Below, one piece after another: positions 42,446-52,554 of a DNA stretch of 64,000 nt. The notes under the pieces were generated by a model. It had not been told where the DNA came from, made no database searches, and saw nothing but the letters and a program-made list of their open reading frames with translations. The translations under genes and the position numbers were made by a program. This DNA comes from Kineosporia sp. R_H_3 (lineage in GTDB: Bacteria; Actinomycetota; Actinomycetes; Actinomycetales; Kineosporiaceae). Each line of letters starts with the position of its first letter. Within the stretch, counting starts at the first letter, position 1. Where the stretch lies: NCBI RefSeq assembly GCF_002198675.1, contig NZ_MWLL01000247.1, positions 1-64,000 of the forward strand, given 5' to 3'.

Positions 42446-42506
42446 TCCGGGGGAGGAGCCCCGGGTCGTGCGGTCGGCGGTCGTCAGGCCGCCGGGGTGC
42501 GGAAGG

Positions 42507-43088
42507 TCAGGCCTTGACGGGCTCGATCCGCTCGTGGACGCCACCGACGACCGCGTCGGCCGGGGTACGCCGCGAGTGGACGATGCCGAGGATCGACAGG
42601 AGGAACATGAGCGCCGCACCGACGTAGGAGACGGCGGCCGCGATGCCCGCGATCTGGCCCATCTTGCCGAACGCGTAGGCGTTGAGGAGCAGGCCGCGGA
42701 GGGTCTCGCCGCGGAAGACGGTCTGGACCTTGCCGGCCAGCTCGGTGTCCTGCGGGTTGGCGCGGGACTCGGTGCTCAGCTCGGAGTAGGTCTTGCCGCC
42801 CGCGATCTCCTCGAGGTGCTTGGCGATGAACTGGTCGGCGTAGGCGCCCGCCTGCTCACCGGTCGTGAGCTGCTGGCCGCCGTACTGCTGGAGCCCGGGG
42901 TAGGTCTTCGCGTCCAGACCCTCGCTGCCGGCCGGCGGGAAGAAGATCTTCTGCGCGGCGAGCTGGTCGTGGACCTGCGTGTTGACGAAGGAGGAACCCC
43001 AGGACAGGAGCGCGCCGGCGACGAGAAGGATGACCGCGACGACGAGGCCGGCGGCGGTGAGCAGTGTGTCGAACGTCTTGCGTCGCAT
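42507..43088 (-). CDS. Two-TM membrane protein with extracytoplasmic domain, function unknown
   Basis: 193 residues from ATG 43088 (AGGAGAG seven bases upstream). One TM helix near 10-32 and another near 150-172 frame an extracytoplasmic segment with PAGSEGLDAKTYPGLQQYGG and a stretch containing ADQFIAKHLEEIAGGKTYSEL. Homologous actinobacterial proteins are often mislabelled as aromatic-ring-opening dioxygenase LigA; no dioxygenase motif is visible. A 22-bp direct repeat lies about 130 bp upstream. Confidence 0.72.
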   Translation of the reverse strand: MRRKTFDTLLTAAGLVVAVILLVAGALLSWGSSFVNTQVHDQLAAQKIFFPPAGSEGLDAKTYPGLQQYGGQQLTTGEQAGAYADQFIAKHLEEIAGGKTYSELSTESRANPQDTELAGKVQTVFRGETLRGLLLNAYAFGKMGQIAGIAAAVSYVGAALMFLLSILGIVHSRRTPADAVVGGVHERIEPVKA

Positions 43089-43407
43089 GACGATCTCTCC
43101 TTGTGGGTGAAGGCATCTTGCAGGTGGACCGACACCTGGTGGGCGGCGGGAGAATCGCTTCTCGGGGTAAAGCATCGCCCGCCTGTGCGCGGCCTGTGCG
43201 GGTCGTACGTCCCGATGGTTGAAGTCTCATCTCTTTGTGGTTGAGATCTCATCTCTTGGCGCAGGGCATCGATCAGTCGGCCGGAACCCCTTGGCGCGGA
43301 ACGGGTTCTGCGGAACCATGCCGGGGCCGGTGGCGGATGCGGCCGGCACCTGGCTGCGCCGCACGACGGACGCGACGGCGAGCCGCGCGCTGCGGGGCGA
43401 GCCGGCG
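43089..43407. other. Gene-free 319-bp stretch upstream of the two-TM gene
   Basis: No convincing reading frame on either strand. It contains the AT-richer 22-bp direct repeat at 43217-43260. It separates crtY (ending at 43408) from the two-TM protein gene and likely holds that gene's promoter. Confidence 0.6.
43217..43260. repeat. 22-bp direct repeat, possible regulator site
   Basis: GGTTGAAGTCTCATCTCTT (43217-43235) and GGTTGAGATCTCATCTCTT (43239-43257) repeat with a 22-bp period and two mismatches. Two helical turns of spacing put both copies on the same DNA face, as for a dimeric regulator. It lies 129 bp upstream of the two-TM gene start. Confidence 0.75.
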
Positions 43408-44661
43408 TCACCGCCGGGGGTGGAGTCCGTCCCGGTGCTCGTGACGACCGTGCTCGGCGTCGTCGCGCGGTACCGGCGGGTGGAGCAGGTGTTCCTGGAC
43501 CCCACCGCCCGGGCCCAGGGCCCGCATGAACGGGCGCACGGGTAGCCCGCGGACGAGCCGGGCGTCGTCCGCCCAGGTCGTGCCGTCGTCGAGGAACCGC
43601 AGCACCCGCAACGGGTCGTCGCCGCCGAACATCGCGACGAAGGCGGGCCCCAGCACCGCGGGCTCGCGGGCCAGGGCCCGGAGGAACACGGCGTCGAGCC
43701 AGCGGTGCCGCCACGGCCGGTGCGGCACGGCGAACGGGTGCCCGTGCTCGACGAGGGAGCGGACGACGGCCGCGGCGTCGCGCTGGATCGCCCCGAACCC
43801 GTAGCCGCTGCTCGCGCGTACGAGCCCGCCGGCCGCGCCGACCGCGAGCACCCGCCGTCCCCGGCGGTGCGGTGCGCGCGGCCGCAGGTCGATGGTGCCG
43901 TGCTCGACGCGGCCGACCCGGAACCGGCCGGCGGCGAGCACGCCGCGCAGGTAGGCGGTGAGCTCCTGGCCGGCCTCGGCCGGTATCGGGCCGGGGACGC
44001 CGGGCGGCACGTAGGCCGTGTGCTCGACGAGCGCCGTCCGCCGGTCCTGCGGCAGGACGTGGACGAAGGCCGCGCGGCCGCCGGGCAGCCGGGCGTCGCA
44101 GAGCACGGCGACGTCGGGGTCGAAGGCGTTGCGGTACGTCCGCACCTCCCAGCCGGTGAACCGCATCCGGTGCCCGGCCCCGGCCGGCCGCGGGCCGCGG
44201 GCACCCGGCCGCCGGCCCGGCCAGGTGCCGGTGCTGTCGAAGACCCAGGCCGCCTCGACGGTCTCGCCGTCGACGACGACGCGGGCGCCCTCGCGGCCGT
44301 CCACGACCTCGCTCGCGCGGGCGCGCACGATCTCGATGCCGGGCGTCCGGGCGACCGCGGCCGCGGTCACGGCCCGCAGCGCCCGCAGGCTCACGACCCG
44401 GTAGCGGTACGGCGCGAGGTCGACGAGCCGGGTCGCCCGGTCGGTGACGACGGCCACGCTGTCGTAGGCCCGCTCCGCGGCCGCCTCGACGGGGCCGTGC
44501 TGCGCGCTCCACCAGCCCCACGAGCGGTCCGCGGACCGGTCGTGGTCGAGGGGCACCTCGTCGACGACGAGCACGCGCCGGTCGCCCCAGCCGTCCGTCG
44601 CGAGGCGGGCGGCCAGGGACAGGCCCGCTGCTCCGCCGCCGACGACGACGGCGTCGAGCAC
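43408..44661 (-). CDS. crtY: Lycopene beta-cyclase (FAD/NADH-type, CrtY/CrtL family)
   Basis: 417 residues from GTG 44661. The N terminus has LDAVVVGGGAAGLSLAARL, the dinucleotide-binding fold, then DRSWGWW and MRFTGWEVRTY, typical cyclase signatures, and VGAAGGLVRASSGYGFGAIQRDA near residue 280, the substrate-flavin region. The enzyme cyclises both ends of lycopene to beta-carotene, the substrate of the Blh dioxygenase at 18521. No other crt gene is adjacent, so geranylgeranyl diphosphate, phytoene and lycopene synthesis must be encoded elsewhere. Confidence 0.87.
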   Translation of the reverse strand: MLDAVVVGGGAAGLSLAARLATDGWGDRRVLVVDEVPLDHDRSADRSWGWWSAQHGPVEAAAERAYDSVAVVTDRATRLVDLAPYRYRVVSLRALRAVTAAAVARTPGIEIVRARASEVVDGREGARVVVDGETVEAAWVFDSTGTWPGRRPGARGPRPAGAGHRMRFTGWEVRTYRNAFDPDVAVLCDARLPGGRAAFVHVLPQDRRTALVEHTAYVPPGVPGPIPAEAGQELTAYLRGVLAAGRFRVGRVEHGTIDLRPRAPHRRGRRVLAVGAAGGLVRASSGYGFGAIQRDAAAVVRSLVEHGHPFAVPHRPWRHRWLDAVFLRALAREPAVLGPAFVAMFGGDDPLRVLRFLDDGTTWADDARLVRGLPVRPFMRALGPGGGVQEHLLHPPVPRDDAEHGRHEHRDGLHPRR

Positions 44662-44766
44662 GGGTCCATTCCAGACGCGCAGCGGTGCCCCGGCCCGGGA
44701 CCGAGGTCGCGGGCCGGGGCACCGGGGCCGCACCCCGCGTGCGGATGCGGCGGGACGGCGGTGCGG

Positions 44767-45951
<1,185 letters not shown>

Positions 45952-46229
45952 GGGAGCGCGTCCCCCTCTCGCTGAGTCCCTCGCGGGCTGACCCTCTGCC
46001 CCTGCCCCCGGCCCATGGTCGTCATGTGCCGTCGGCCGGCCCGTCTGCAGCGGGGCGTGCGGCGGGACCTCCGACCCGGTCGGGCGCGGCTCGTTCGGGT
46101 CCGTCCGGGCGACACGCCGTCCGGTCGGCGCAGACCTGGCGGAAGGACTTGTGATGCGTGCCGAAGAGGAGTCGACTGGGGCCAGCCGGCTCCGCGACCG
46201 GAGCCGGTCCAGCGGATCGAGGAGGCGCG

Positions 46230-46664
46230 ATGTCGACCAGCGTGGAGTCGGAGGCGCAGACCGTCGGGAAGCCCGACGGCCCGCAGACACCGGCAGCCGT
46301 CACAGCGAGCGCAGCGGTGTCCGCACCGCTCACCCATGTGTGGGAGGTGCTCGTGAGCCCGGCCGGCTCGCAGGCCCTGCTCGGCGACGGTGCGGTGCTC
46401 GGGGCCAAGGGCGAGCCGTACCACTGCGAGGACGGGACCTACGGGGTCGTCCGCAGCTACCACCCCCTGGAGCAGCTACGGGTCTCGTGGCACTCCGCGC
46501 CGGACAGCCCGGCGACGATCGTCGAGGTCGACCTCCGCGCGGACGGCGACACCACGGTCGTCGACCTCAGCCAGACGCATCTGCACGACGGCCTCGACCT
46601 CGCCGCGCTCGAGGAGCGCTGGACGCAGGCCCTGGCCTCGGTCGCCGGCGCCGCGCAGGCCTGA
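46230..46664 (+). CDS. SRPBCC/AHSA1-type small protein
   Basis: 144 residues from ATG 46230 (GAGGAGG upstream; an in-frame ATG at 46158 has none). About 35 disordered residues precede an SRPBCC fold with HVWEVLVSPAG and RVSWHSAP...SLTHL-type strands, similar to Hsp90-activator (AHSA1)-like START proteins. These bind hydrophobic ligands or clients. The ligand is unknown; it ends at an imperfect but long hairpin. Confidence 0.75.
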   Translation: MSTSVESEAQTVGKPDGPQTPAAVTASAAVSAPLTHVWEVLVSPAGSQALLGDGAVLGAKGEPYHCEDGTYGVVRSYHPLEQLRVSWHSAPDSPATIVEVDLRADGDTTVVDLSQTHLHDGLDLAALEERWTQALASVAGAAQA

Positions 46665-46745
46665 CCCGCGGCGCCGTCCTGACGTCGCCTCGCGGGCCCG
46701 GTCCTCGACAGAGCAACGGCCCGGACGACGTCGCAGCCGCCTCCT

Positions 46746-46789
46746 GACCCGGGGAGCGGTGACCGCCGGCACGGTCGCCCTCCCCGGTC
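46746..46789. terminator. Long imperfect hairpin between convergent genes
   Basis: The left side 46746-46765 and right side 46772-46789 pair almost fully (GACC, GGGGAG and GACCG helices with single-base bulges) around a CCGGCA-type loop. It lies 82 bp after the SRPBCC gene and 22 bp before the AlkD gene stop. Confidence 0.6.
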
Positions 46790-46810
46790 GGGAGGCCGGT
46801 GCGCTCGGGC

Positions 46811-47617
46811 TCAGAGGTGCTTGAGGGCCTCGCGCCGTGCGAGCGGGGTCAGCTCCGGGTGGTCCTCGCAGAACTGCCGGACGGCGTCCGGCCGGTGCCG
46901 CGCGTGGGTGCGCAGCGCCCAGCCGATCGCCTTGGCCACGAAGAACTCGCGGTCGTCCGCGTGTCGTGCGCACAGCTCGAGGAGCAGTGCCTCGTCGGTG
47001 GCCCGGCCGTAGCCGAGCTGGTGGATGATCGCCGAGCGCACGAGCCACGGGTCGTCGTCCTCGACCCACGCGCGCATCGTCGCGACGAGCCCGGGGTGCG
47101 CCGCGACGAGCGGTCCGACGGCGACCGCGCGCAGGCTGTCCACGGTGTCCCACCACTGCTTGCTCGTGAGCAACGGCAGCACTGCCGTCGTGAGGAAGCC
47201 GGGGCCGAAGCGGTGGGCGCGCCGCGGCGTCCCGAGGAAGCGGCCGAGCAGGTCGCACGCCGCGTACTGGTACTCCCGGCCGGCGAGCCGCCACAACTGG
47301 CCCGTGGCCGCAGCGAGCTCCTCGGGCGAGGGCTCGGGCAGGTCGCCCCACGACTCGGCGAGCAGTCCGCGCCGGCGCGGGGTCGGGATCCCGATGAACG
47401 GGAACCGGTCGCGCATGTACGCGCTCATGTCGCGCGCGCGGCCGGCGTCGCCGGCCGGCTCGAGGACGAGCATCGAGCGGACGACGACCTCGTCGACCCA
47501 GCCCAGGGCCGCGGTGGGGCGCTCTGCCACGTCGACCACCGTGCCACGCGCACGCGGTGCGGTCACGAGCGCAAGGTCCGCCCCGTGCACGTCGCTGTCC
47601 GTGCCGTCCATGCCCAT
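46811..47617 (-). CDS. DNA alkylation repair protein, AlkD-like HEAT-repeat glycosylase
   Basis: 268 residues. Residues about 55-268 are HEAT-like helical repeats matching AlkD: AYMRDRFPFIGIPTPRRRGL, QYAACDLLGRFLG, LLTSKQWWDTVDSL, EDDDPWLVRSAIIHQLGYG and FFVAKAIGWALR. AlkD excises alkylated bases such as 7-methylguanine. The first 45 residues are extra and disordered-looking. The start is ATG 47617 with a weak GGTGAGG, or ATG 47611. Confidence 0.86.
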   Translation of the reverse strand: MGMDGTDSDVHGADLALVTAPRARGTVVDVAERPTAALGWVDEVVVRSMLVLEPAGDAGRARDMSAYMRDRFPFIGIPTPRRRGLLAESWGDLPEPSPEELAAATGQLWRLAGREYQYAACDLLGRFLGTPRRAHRFGPGFLTTAVLPLLTSKQWWDTVDSLRAVAVGPLVAAHPGLVATMRAWVEDDDPWLVRSAIIHQLGYGRATDEALLLELCARHADDREFFVAKAIGWALRTHARHRPDAVRQFCEDHPELTPLARREALKHL

Positions 47618-47758
47618 CTGCGGTCCGACCTCACCCTCACGTGATCCCTGACCGTCACTCTAGAGAGTCGCGTGGTCACATGTGGTGAGTTCGAGTGGAG
47701 ACACCGAGGGTCGTTCGACACCGTGCCCGCCGTGCCCGGCCCGGTGCGGGCGTCGCCG

Positions 47759-48730
47759 CTAGAGCCAGTCGCGCCGCTTGAAGACCGCGTAGAGGCCGCC
47801 GCTCAGGCCGACCATGACGAGCAACGACGTCCAGAAGCCGCTCGCGTGGGCGAAGCCGGGATAGGGCACGTTCTGCCCGTAGAACCCCGTGACGGCCGTC
47901 GGGACGGCGATGATCGCCGCCCAGCTCGTGACCTTCTTCATGATCCCGTTGAGCCGGTTGCCCTGGATCGTCAGGTTGGTCTCGAGGATCGTGCCGACGA
48001 GGTCGCGCAGCGACTCGGTCCACTCCGTCGCCCGCAGCACGTGGTCGTAGACGTCCTGGTAGTACGGCGCCATCGCCTCGTCGACGACCTGCAGGTCGCG
48101 TCGCAGGAGCGAGTTGACGACCTCCCGCATGGGCAGCACGACCCGGCGGGCGAGGACGAGCGACTTGCGCAGCTCGAACGAACGCCGCTGCACCTCCGCG
48201 GAGTGCGGGCGCTCGTCGAAGAGCAGGTCCTCGAGGTCCTCGATCTCGTCGTCCAGCCCTTGCACGGTGGCGAAGTGGCTGTCGACGACGACGTCGAGCA
48301 GGCCGTGGAGGAGGAACGCGACGCCGTGCTTGGCGAGGTCCGGCGAGGAGTCCCAGCGCTCGACGACCGCGTCGACGTCGAAGCCGTCGGCCGGGCGCAC
48401 CGTGACGAGCGCCTGGGACGTGACGAACGCGAGGACCTCGTCGACGCCGATCCGGCCGGTGGCGCGGTCGAGCTCGACGCCGTACGCCGCGATGAACAGG
48501 TGGCTCGCGTACCGGTCGAGCTTGGGTCGCTGGCGGGCGGAGACGGCGTCCTCGACGGCCAGCCCGTGCAGGTCGAGCTCGCGGGCGACGAGCTCGAGCT
48601 CGGCGGCGGGCGCGTGGCACAGGTCCGCCCAGACGACGGCCGACGGGTCGGACAGGTGCTCGGAGATCTCCTCGAGGGGGAAGTCCTCGGCCTCCAGCAC
48701 CCCGCCGCGGTACAGCCGTGTGCGCGCCAC
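47759..48730 (-). CDS. corA: CorA family divalent cation transporter, GQN variant
   Basis: 323 residues from GTG 48730. A large N-terminal cytosolic domain is followed by a long helix and two C-terminal TM helices. The signature loop reads TGFYGQNVPYPGF instead of the YGMN of magnesium channels, a GQN variant. The end is basic (FKRRDWL), as in CorA. Transported ion may be Mg2+, Co2+ or another divalent cation; the GMN change makes selectivity uncertain. Confidence 0.82.
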   Translation of the reverse strand: MARTRLYRGGVLEAEDFPLEEISEHLSDPSAVVWADLCHAPAAELELVARELDLHGLAVEDAVSARQRPKLDRYASHLFIAAYGVELDRATGRIGVDEVLAFVTSQALVTVRPADGFDVDAVVERWDSSPDLAKHGVAFLLHGLLDVVVDSHFATVQGLDDEIEDLEDLLFDERPHSAEVQRRSFELRKSLVLARRVVLPMREVVNSLLRRDLQVVDEAMAPYYQDVYDHVLRATEWTESLRDLVGTILETNLTIQGNRLNGIMKKVTSWAAIIAVPTAVTGFYGQNVPYPGFAHASGFWTSLLVMVGLSGGLYAVFKRRDWL

Positions 48731-48788
48731 ACGCCCACGGTAGCGCCGGGGTGTCACGCCACCGGGCGACGTCCGGCCCGGATCGGGC

Positions 48789-48819
48789 TGGACCCTCACG
48801 CGACGTGACGCCCTAGCGT
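48789..48819 (+). promoter_or_regulatory. MerR-type promoter with 19-bp spacer
   Basis: TGGACC (-35, 48789-48794) and TAGCGT (-10, 48814-48819) are separated by exactly 19 bp. The spacer holds the dyad TCACG-CGA-CGTGA (48796-48808). An overlong spacer with an internal dyad is the hallmark of MerR-activated promoters, so the TipA-type regulator downstream is likely autoregulated. Confidence 0.75.
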
Positions 48820-48864
48820 CGTCCCCGCGGCCGGACGACGGCCGGGGACGAGGCGGGAGGCGGC

Positions 48865-49698
48865 ATGGACGGCACGGACGGCACGGACGGCACGGAAAGC
48901 GCCCCGGACGGGCGTGGGCTGCCCGTCGGCGAGGTCGCCCGGCTCGCCGGGGTCACGGTGCGGACGCTGCACCACTACGACGAGATCGGGCTGCTGCGCC
49001 CGCGCGGCCGCACGGCGGCCGGGTACCGGCTCTACGACGCGCAGGACCTGCTGCGGCTGCAGCGGGTGCTCGCCTACCGCGAGCTCGGGTTCTCGCTCGA
49101 GGAGGTCGCCCGGCTGCTCGCGCCGGGCGCCGCGGACGGCGGGACGGCGTCCCCGGACGACGAGCTGGCGCTGCTGCGGCGCCAGCGGGACCAGCTCGCA
49201 GCACGGATCGAGCGGCTCCGGACGGTGCTGCTCGCGGTCGAGACGACGATGGAGGCACGGACCATGGGCATCGAGCTCACCCCGCAGGAGATCCTCGAGG
49301 TCTTCGGCGACGACGACCCCACGCAGTACGCCGACGAGGCGGCCGAGCGCTGGGGCGACACGGACGCGTACAAGCAGTCCCAGGCCCGGGCCCGCGCGTA
49401 CGGCAAGGCGGACTGGGCGCGGATGAAGAGCGAGCAGGAGGCGTGCACCACGGCCTACGCCGACCTGTTCCGGGCCGGTGCGGCCCCGACGGGCCCGGAG
49501 GCGATGGATGCGGCGGAGGCGCACCGGCAGCTCGTCACCCGGTGGTTCTACGACTGCGACCACACGATGCACCGGGGCCTGGGCGACATGTACGTCGACG
49601 ACCCGCGCTTCACCGCCTACTACGACGCGCACGCCCCCGGCCTCGCCGCCTGGGTGCGCGACGCGGTGCACGCGAACGCGGACCGCGCGCAGGCCTGA
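48865..49698 (+). CDS. tipA: TipA-type MerR regulator with TipAS drug-binding domain
   Basis: 277 residues. A MerR HTH (VGEVARLAGVTVRTLHHYDE) covers about 20-90, a coiled coil about 95-128, and a TipAS domain 134-275 (MGIELTPQEILEVFGDDDP, GAMDAAE-type AMDAAEAHRQ). Cys231 in YDCDHTMH matches the Cys that bonds thiopeptide antibiotics in Streptomyces TipA. ATG 48865 has GGGAGG upstream. An internal ATG at 49264 (M134) has GGAGG eight bases upstream, matching the separate TipAS product of Streptomyces. The N terminus has three GACGGCACG repeats (DGT). Confidence 0.9.
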   Translation: MDGTDGTDGTESAPDGRGLPVGEVARLAGVTVRTLHHYDEIGLLRPRGRTAAGYRLYDAQDLLRLQRVLAYRELGFSLEEVARLLAPGAADGGTASPDDELALLRRQRDQLAARIERLRTVLLAVETTMEARTMGIELTPQEILEVFGDDDPTQYADEAAERWGDTDAYKQSQARARAYGKADWARMKSEQEACTTAYADLFRAGAAPTGPEAMDAAEAHRQLVTRWFYDCDHTMHRGLGDMYVDDPRFTAYYDAHAPGLAAWVRDAVHANADRAQA

Positions 49699-49719
49699 CC
49701 GTGCCGGTCGGTGCGGGCG

Positions 49720-52284
49720 TCAGCCGCCCAGGGCCGCCGTCGCCGCACCGCAGGACCGGGCGGGGGCCGGCCGCGCGCCTGCGTTGACCCGGGAGAGGAA
49801 CGACCGCGCGACGGGGACCGCGGCCCCGGCCCCGGAGCCGCCGCGCTCGACGACGACGGCGAACGCGAGGTCGCGCTGGTAGCCGGTGAACCAGGCGTGC
49901 GCGCCGACCGGCTCGGGCTCGCCGTACTGCGCGGTCCCGGTCTTGCCGGCGACGGCGGCGCCCGCGGCCGACCGCAGCGCGCGCGCCGTGCCGGACCGGA
50001 CGGTCTCGCACATGAGCGCCCGCAGGGTCGCGACCCGGGCCCCGTCGAGCGGCGGCCCGGTGACCGGGGCGGGCGCCCCGGTGCCGAGCAGCAGCGTCGG
50101 TGCGCGGTACCGGCCCTCGGCGACCGTCGCGGACGCCAGCGCCATGCTCAGCGGGCTCACGACGACCTCGCCCTGGCCGATGAGCGACGCGGCGTGGACG
50201 GCGGTCGTCCGGGTCGGTGGCACGGAGCCGGAGAACGCGCCGAGCCCCAGGCTCGGCACCGGGACACCGATCCCGAGGTCCTTCGCGGCGGTCTGCAGGT
50301 CGCGGTCGCTGACCTGCGCCCCGAGCCCGGCGAACGCCGTGTTGCAGGACGTCGCGAACTGCCGGGCGAGCGACGCCCGCCCGTGAGGACGACGGTCGGC
50401 GTTGCGGAAGACGTTGTCGCCCACGGTGATCGAGGCCGGGCAGTCGTAGCGCTCGGCGACCGTGCGGCCGTGGCCGGTGAGCGCCCAGGTCGTGACGATC
50501 TTGAACGTCGAGCCCGGCGGGTAGGCGCCGAGCAGCGGGCGGTCCCACTCCTCGGTGACGTTGCTCGCGACCGCGAGCACGTGCCCGGAGCGGCGGTCGA
50601 CGGCGACGAGCGAGGTCCGGCCGCCGGCGCGGTCGACGGCCTGCTGGGCGGCGGCCTCGACGCGGGCGTCCAGGGTCAGCCGGACGGGCGTCCCGGGGGC
50701 CGGCCGGCCGAGGACGGCGAGCACGGCACCGCCGGGGCCCGCGTCCGCCGCGACCGGGCGCGGCGCGAGGGTGCCCTCGCCGGGCAGCGGGACGACGACG
50801 ACGCGCTGGCCCGGTGTCCCGCGCAGCCGCCCGTCGTAGGACCGCTGCAGGCCCGTCGTCCCGACGAGCTCGCCCGGGACGATCCGCCCGCCGGACGCCC
50901 GCGCGGTCGCCTCGGTCGCGGGCAGCGCCTCGCCGAGCAGCGCCCGGCCGTACGTCGGCGTGCGGGGGACCGCGGCCGGCGTCCGCGTCGCCGTGACCCC
51001 CTTGATCCGCAGGGCCTCGCTGCTCACCTCGCGCCAGCGCGCGGTCCGCAGCATCGCGACCTCGACGGTCGTGCCGCGCCGCACGGAGCCGACCTTCGCG
51101 ACGAGGGCCTTCGGGCTGACGCCGGTGAGGCGCGCGAGGCGCTGGATGTCGCCGCGGGGCCGGATGAGCGCGTTCGTCGCGTAGCGGACGCGGACGACGG
51201 TCACGGTGCTCGTCAGCGGTTCGTCGCGGGCGCCGAGGATGGCGGCGCGGGCGCCCTGGACGCGCTCGGTGAGCAGGGCGCCGTCGGCCGTGAGGGCGGG
51301 GTGCACGGTCTGCGGCGACCAGACGACCCGCCACCGGCTGCCCCGCTCGCGCAGGGTCACCGTCGTGTCGTAGGCCCAGGTCCGGCCGCCGTCCACGGTC
51401 CACACGACGTGTGCCCGCTGGGTCGCCGTCCGCCCGTCCGCACCGCGGCGCAGCACAGGGGAGCCGACGAGCGCGACGTCGGAAGGGCTGTCCGGGGAGC
51501 GGGTCGTCAGGCCGGCGGTGACCGCCCCGGCGTGCCGCGCGACCGCCGCGGAAAGGGCGTCGGCGTCCGCCGCCGGGGCGCCGCCCGTCGTCGAGCCGCG
51601 GTCGTAGGTGACCCGGTCGAGGCGGCTGCCCTCCCAGGCCCGGGCGAACGCGGACGCGGCCTGCTGCACGCGCTGACGGGTCATCCAGTCGCCGATCGCG
51701 CCGTGGTAGACCGCCGCGGCCAGCCCGAGCAGCGCGACGAGCGCGATGGCGACACCGGCGAGGACGTCGTCCCGCAGCCGGCGGGGCGGCGCGGACCCCG
51801 GGCCGTCGCCGCCGTCGGCGCGGTGCTCGGCCCACGCGTCGCTGCCGTCGCCGCCCGCACCGCCGGACGCCGGTGGCGGTGCCGCCGGGTCGGCGGGGCC
51901 GCCGTCCGGTCGGTCCGTGTCGTCGTCCGGTACCGCGGCGCCCGCCGTGGGGTCGTCCTCGACGACGCCCTCGACGACGCCCTCGACGACTCCCTCGACC
52001 ACGTTGCTGCCCGCGGGCGCGGTGCCGACGACGGTGACGCCGACCTTGTCGGCCGCCGCAGCGGCCCGCCGGACGTCCTCGGCGGACGGCGACCGGTCCG
52101 GGACGGCGCCCCCGGGCTGCGGCACCGGGGAGCCCGTGAGCCGGTCGGGGGACTGCCAGGACTGTGACCACCGCGACGGCGGCCCCCACGCGTAGGAGCG
52201 CCCCGACCGGTCGGCGGCACGCCCCGGGGACGGCAGCAACCGGTCGAGGAGGGCACCGAGGAGGGTGCTCGCCTGCGACGCCAC
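49720..52284 (-). CDS. Class B penicillin-binding protein (PBP2/MecA-type transpeptidase)
   Basis: 854 residues from GTG 52284 (GGGAGGG four bases upstream). A long disordered acidic cytosolic part (1-~165, including four VVEG units) precedes one TM helix near 170-190. An NTF2-like MecA_N domain, a dimerisation domain and a transpeptidase domain follow. The active-site set is complete: SxxK in PPGSTFKI, SxN in TSCNTAF and KTG in AGKTGTAQY. It cross-links peptidoglycan and could be less beta-lactam-sensitive. It stands alone, outside any cell-division operon. Confidence 0.88.
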   Translation of the reverse strand: MASQASTLLGALLDRLLPSPGRAADRSGRSYAWGPPSRWSQSWQSPDRLTGSPVPQPGGAVPDRSPSAEDVRRAAAAADKVGVTVVGTAPAGSNVVEGVVEGVVEGVVEDDPTAGAAVPDDDTDRPDGGPADPAAPPPASGGAGGDGSDAWAEHRADGGDGPGSAPPRRLRDDVLAGVAIALVALLGLAAAVYHGAIGDWMTRQRVQQAASAFARAWEGSRLDRVTYDRGSTTGGAPAADADALSAAVARHAGAVTAGLTTRSPDSPSDVALVGSPVLRRGADGRTATQRAHVVWTVDGGRTWAYDTTVTLRERGSRWRVVWSPQTVHPALTADGALLTERVQGARAAILGARDEPLTSTVTVVRVRYATNALIRPRGDIQRLARLTGVSPKALVAKVGSVRRGTTVEVAMLRTARWREVSSEALRIKGVTATRTPAAVPRTPTYGRALLGEALPATEATARASGGRIVPGELVGTTGLQRSYDGRLRGTPGQRVVVVPLPGEGTLAPRPVAADAGPGGAVLAVLGRPAPGTPVRLTLDARVEAAAQQAVDRAGGRTSLVAVDRRSGHVLAVASNVTEEWDRPLLGAYPPGSTFKIVTTWALTGHGRTVAERYDCPASITVGDNVFRNADRRPHGRASLARQFATSCNTAFAGLGAQVSDRDLQTAAKDLGIGVPVPSLGLGAFSGSVPPTRTTAVHAASLIGQGEVVVSPLSMALASATVAEGRYRAPTLLLGTGAPAPVTGPPLDGARVATLRALMCETVRSGTARALRSAAGAAVAGKTGTAQYGEPEPVGAHAWFTGYQRDLAFAVVVERGGSGAGAAVPVARSFLSRVNAGARPAPARSCGAATAALGG

Positions 52285-52554
52285 GGTGCCCTCCCGAGAT
52301 CCCGGCGGACCGGCGGACCGGCCCACGAACGGCGGACCGGGGCGACGCTCCGCGACGGGGCGTCAACGGTCCGGGGTGAATGATCACAGTGCGTGCAGTC
52401 CGCAGGCAACACATACCAGCAGATCGTCGTGCGATCGCGACCCGGCGGTGCCGGTCGGCCGCCGGCGGCCGCCGGTCTGTCACCGGCGGGTCGCCGGTCG
52501 GGCGCAGGACCGTCGCCGGTCGTGCCGCGGGGGAGCGGTCCTTAGGCTGGGGGC
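52285..52554. other. Divergent promoter region between PBP and YccF genes
   Basis: 270 bp with no gene. It contains repeated GGCGGACCG motifs near 52305-52340 and a GATCG-TCGTG-CGATC dyad near 52427-52441. No promoter hexamers are clear. Confidence 0.4.

Noticed and set aside
43219-43545. Plus-strand 108-codon frame
   Set aside because: Starts inside the 22-bp repeat and continues as the antisense of crtY; no family resemblance.
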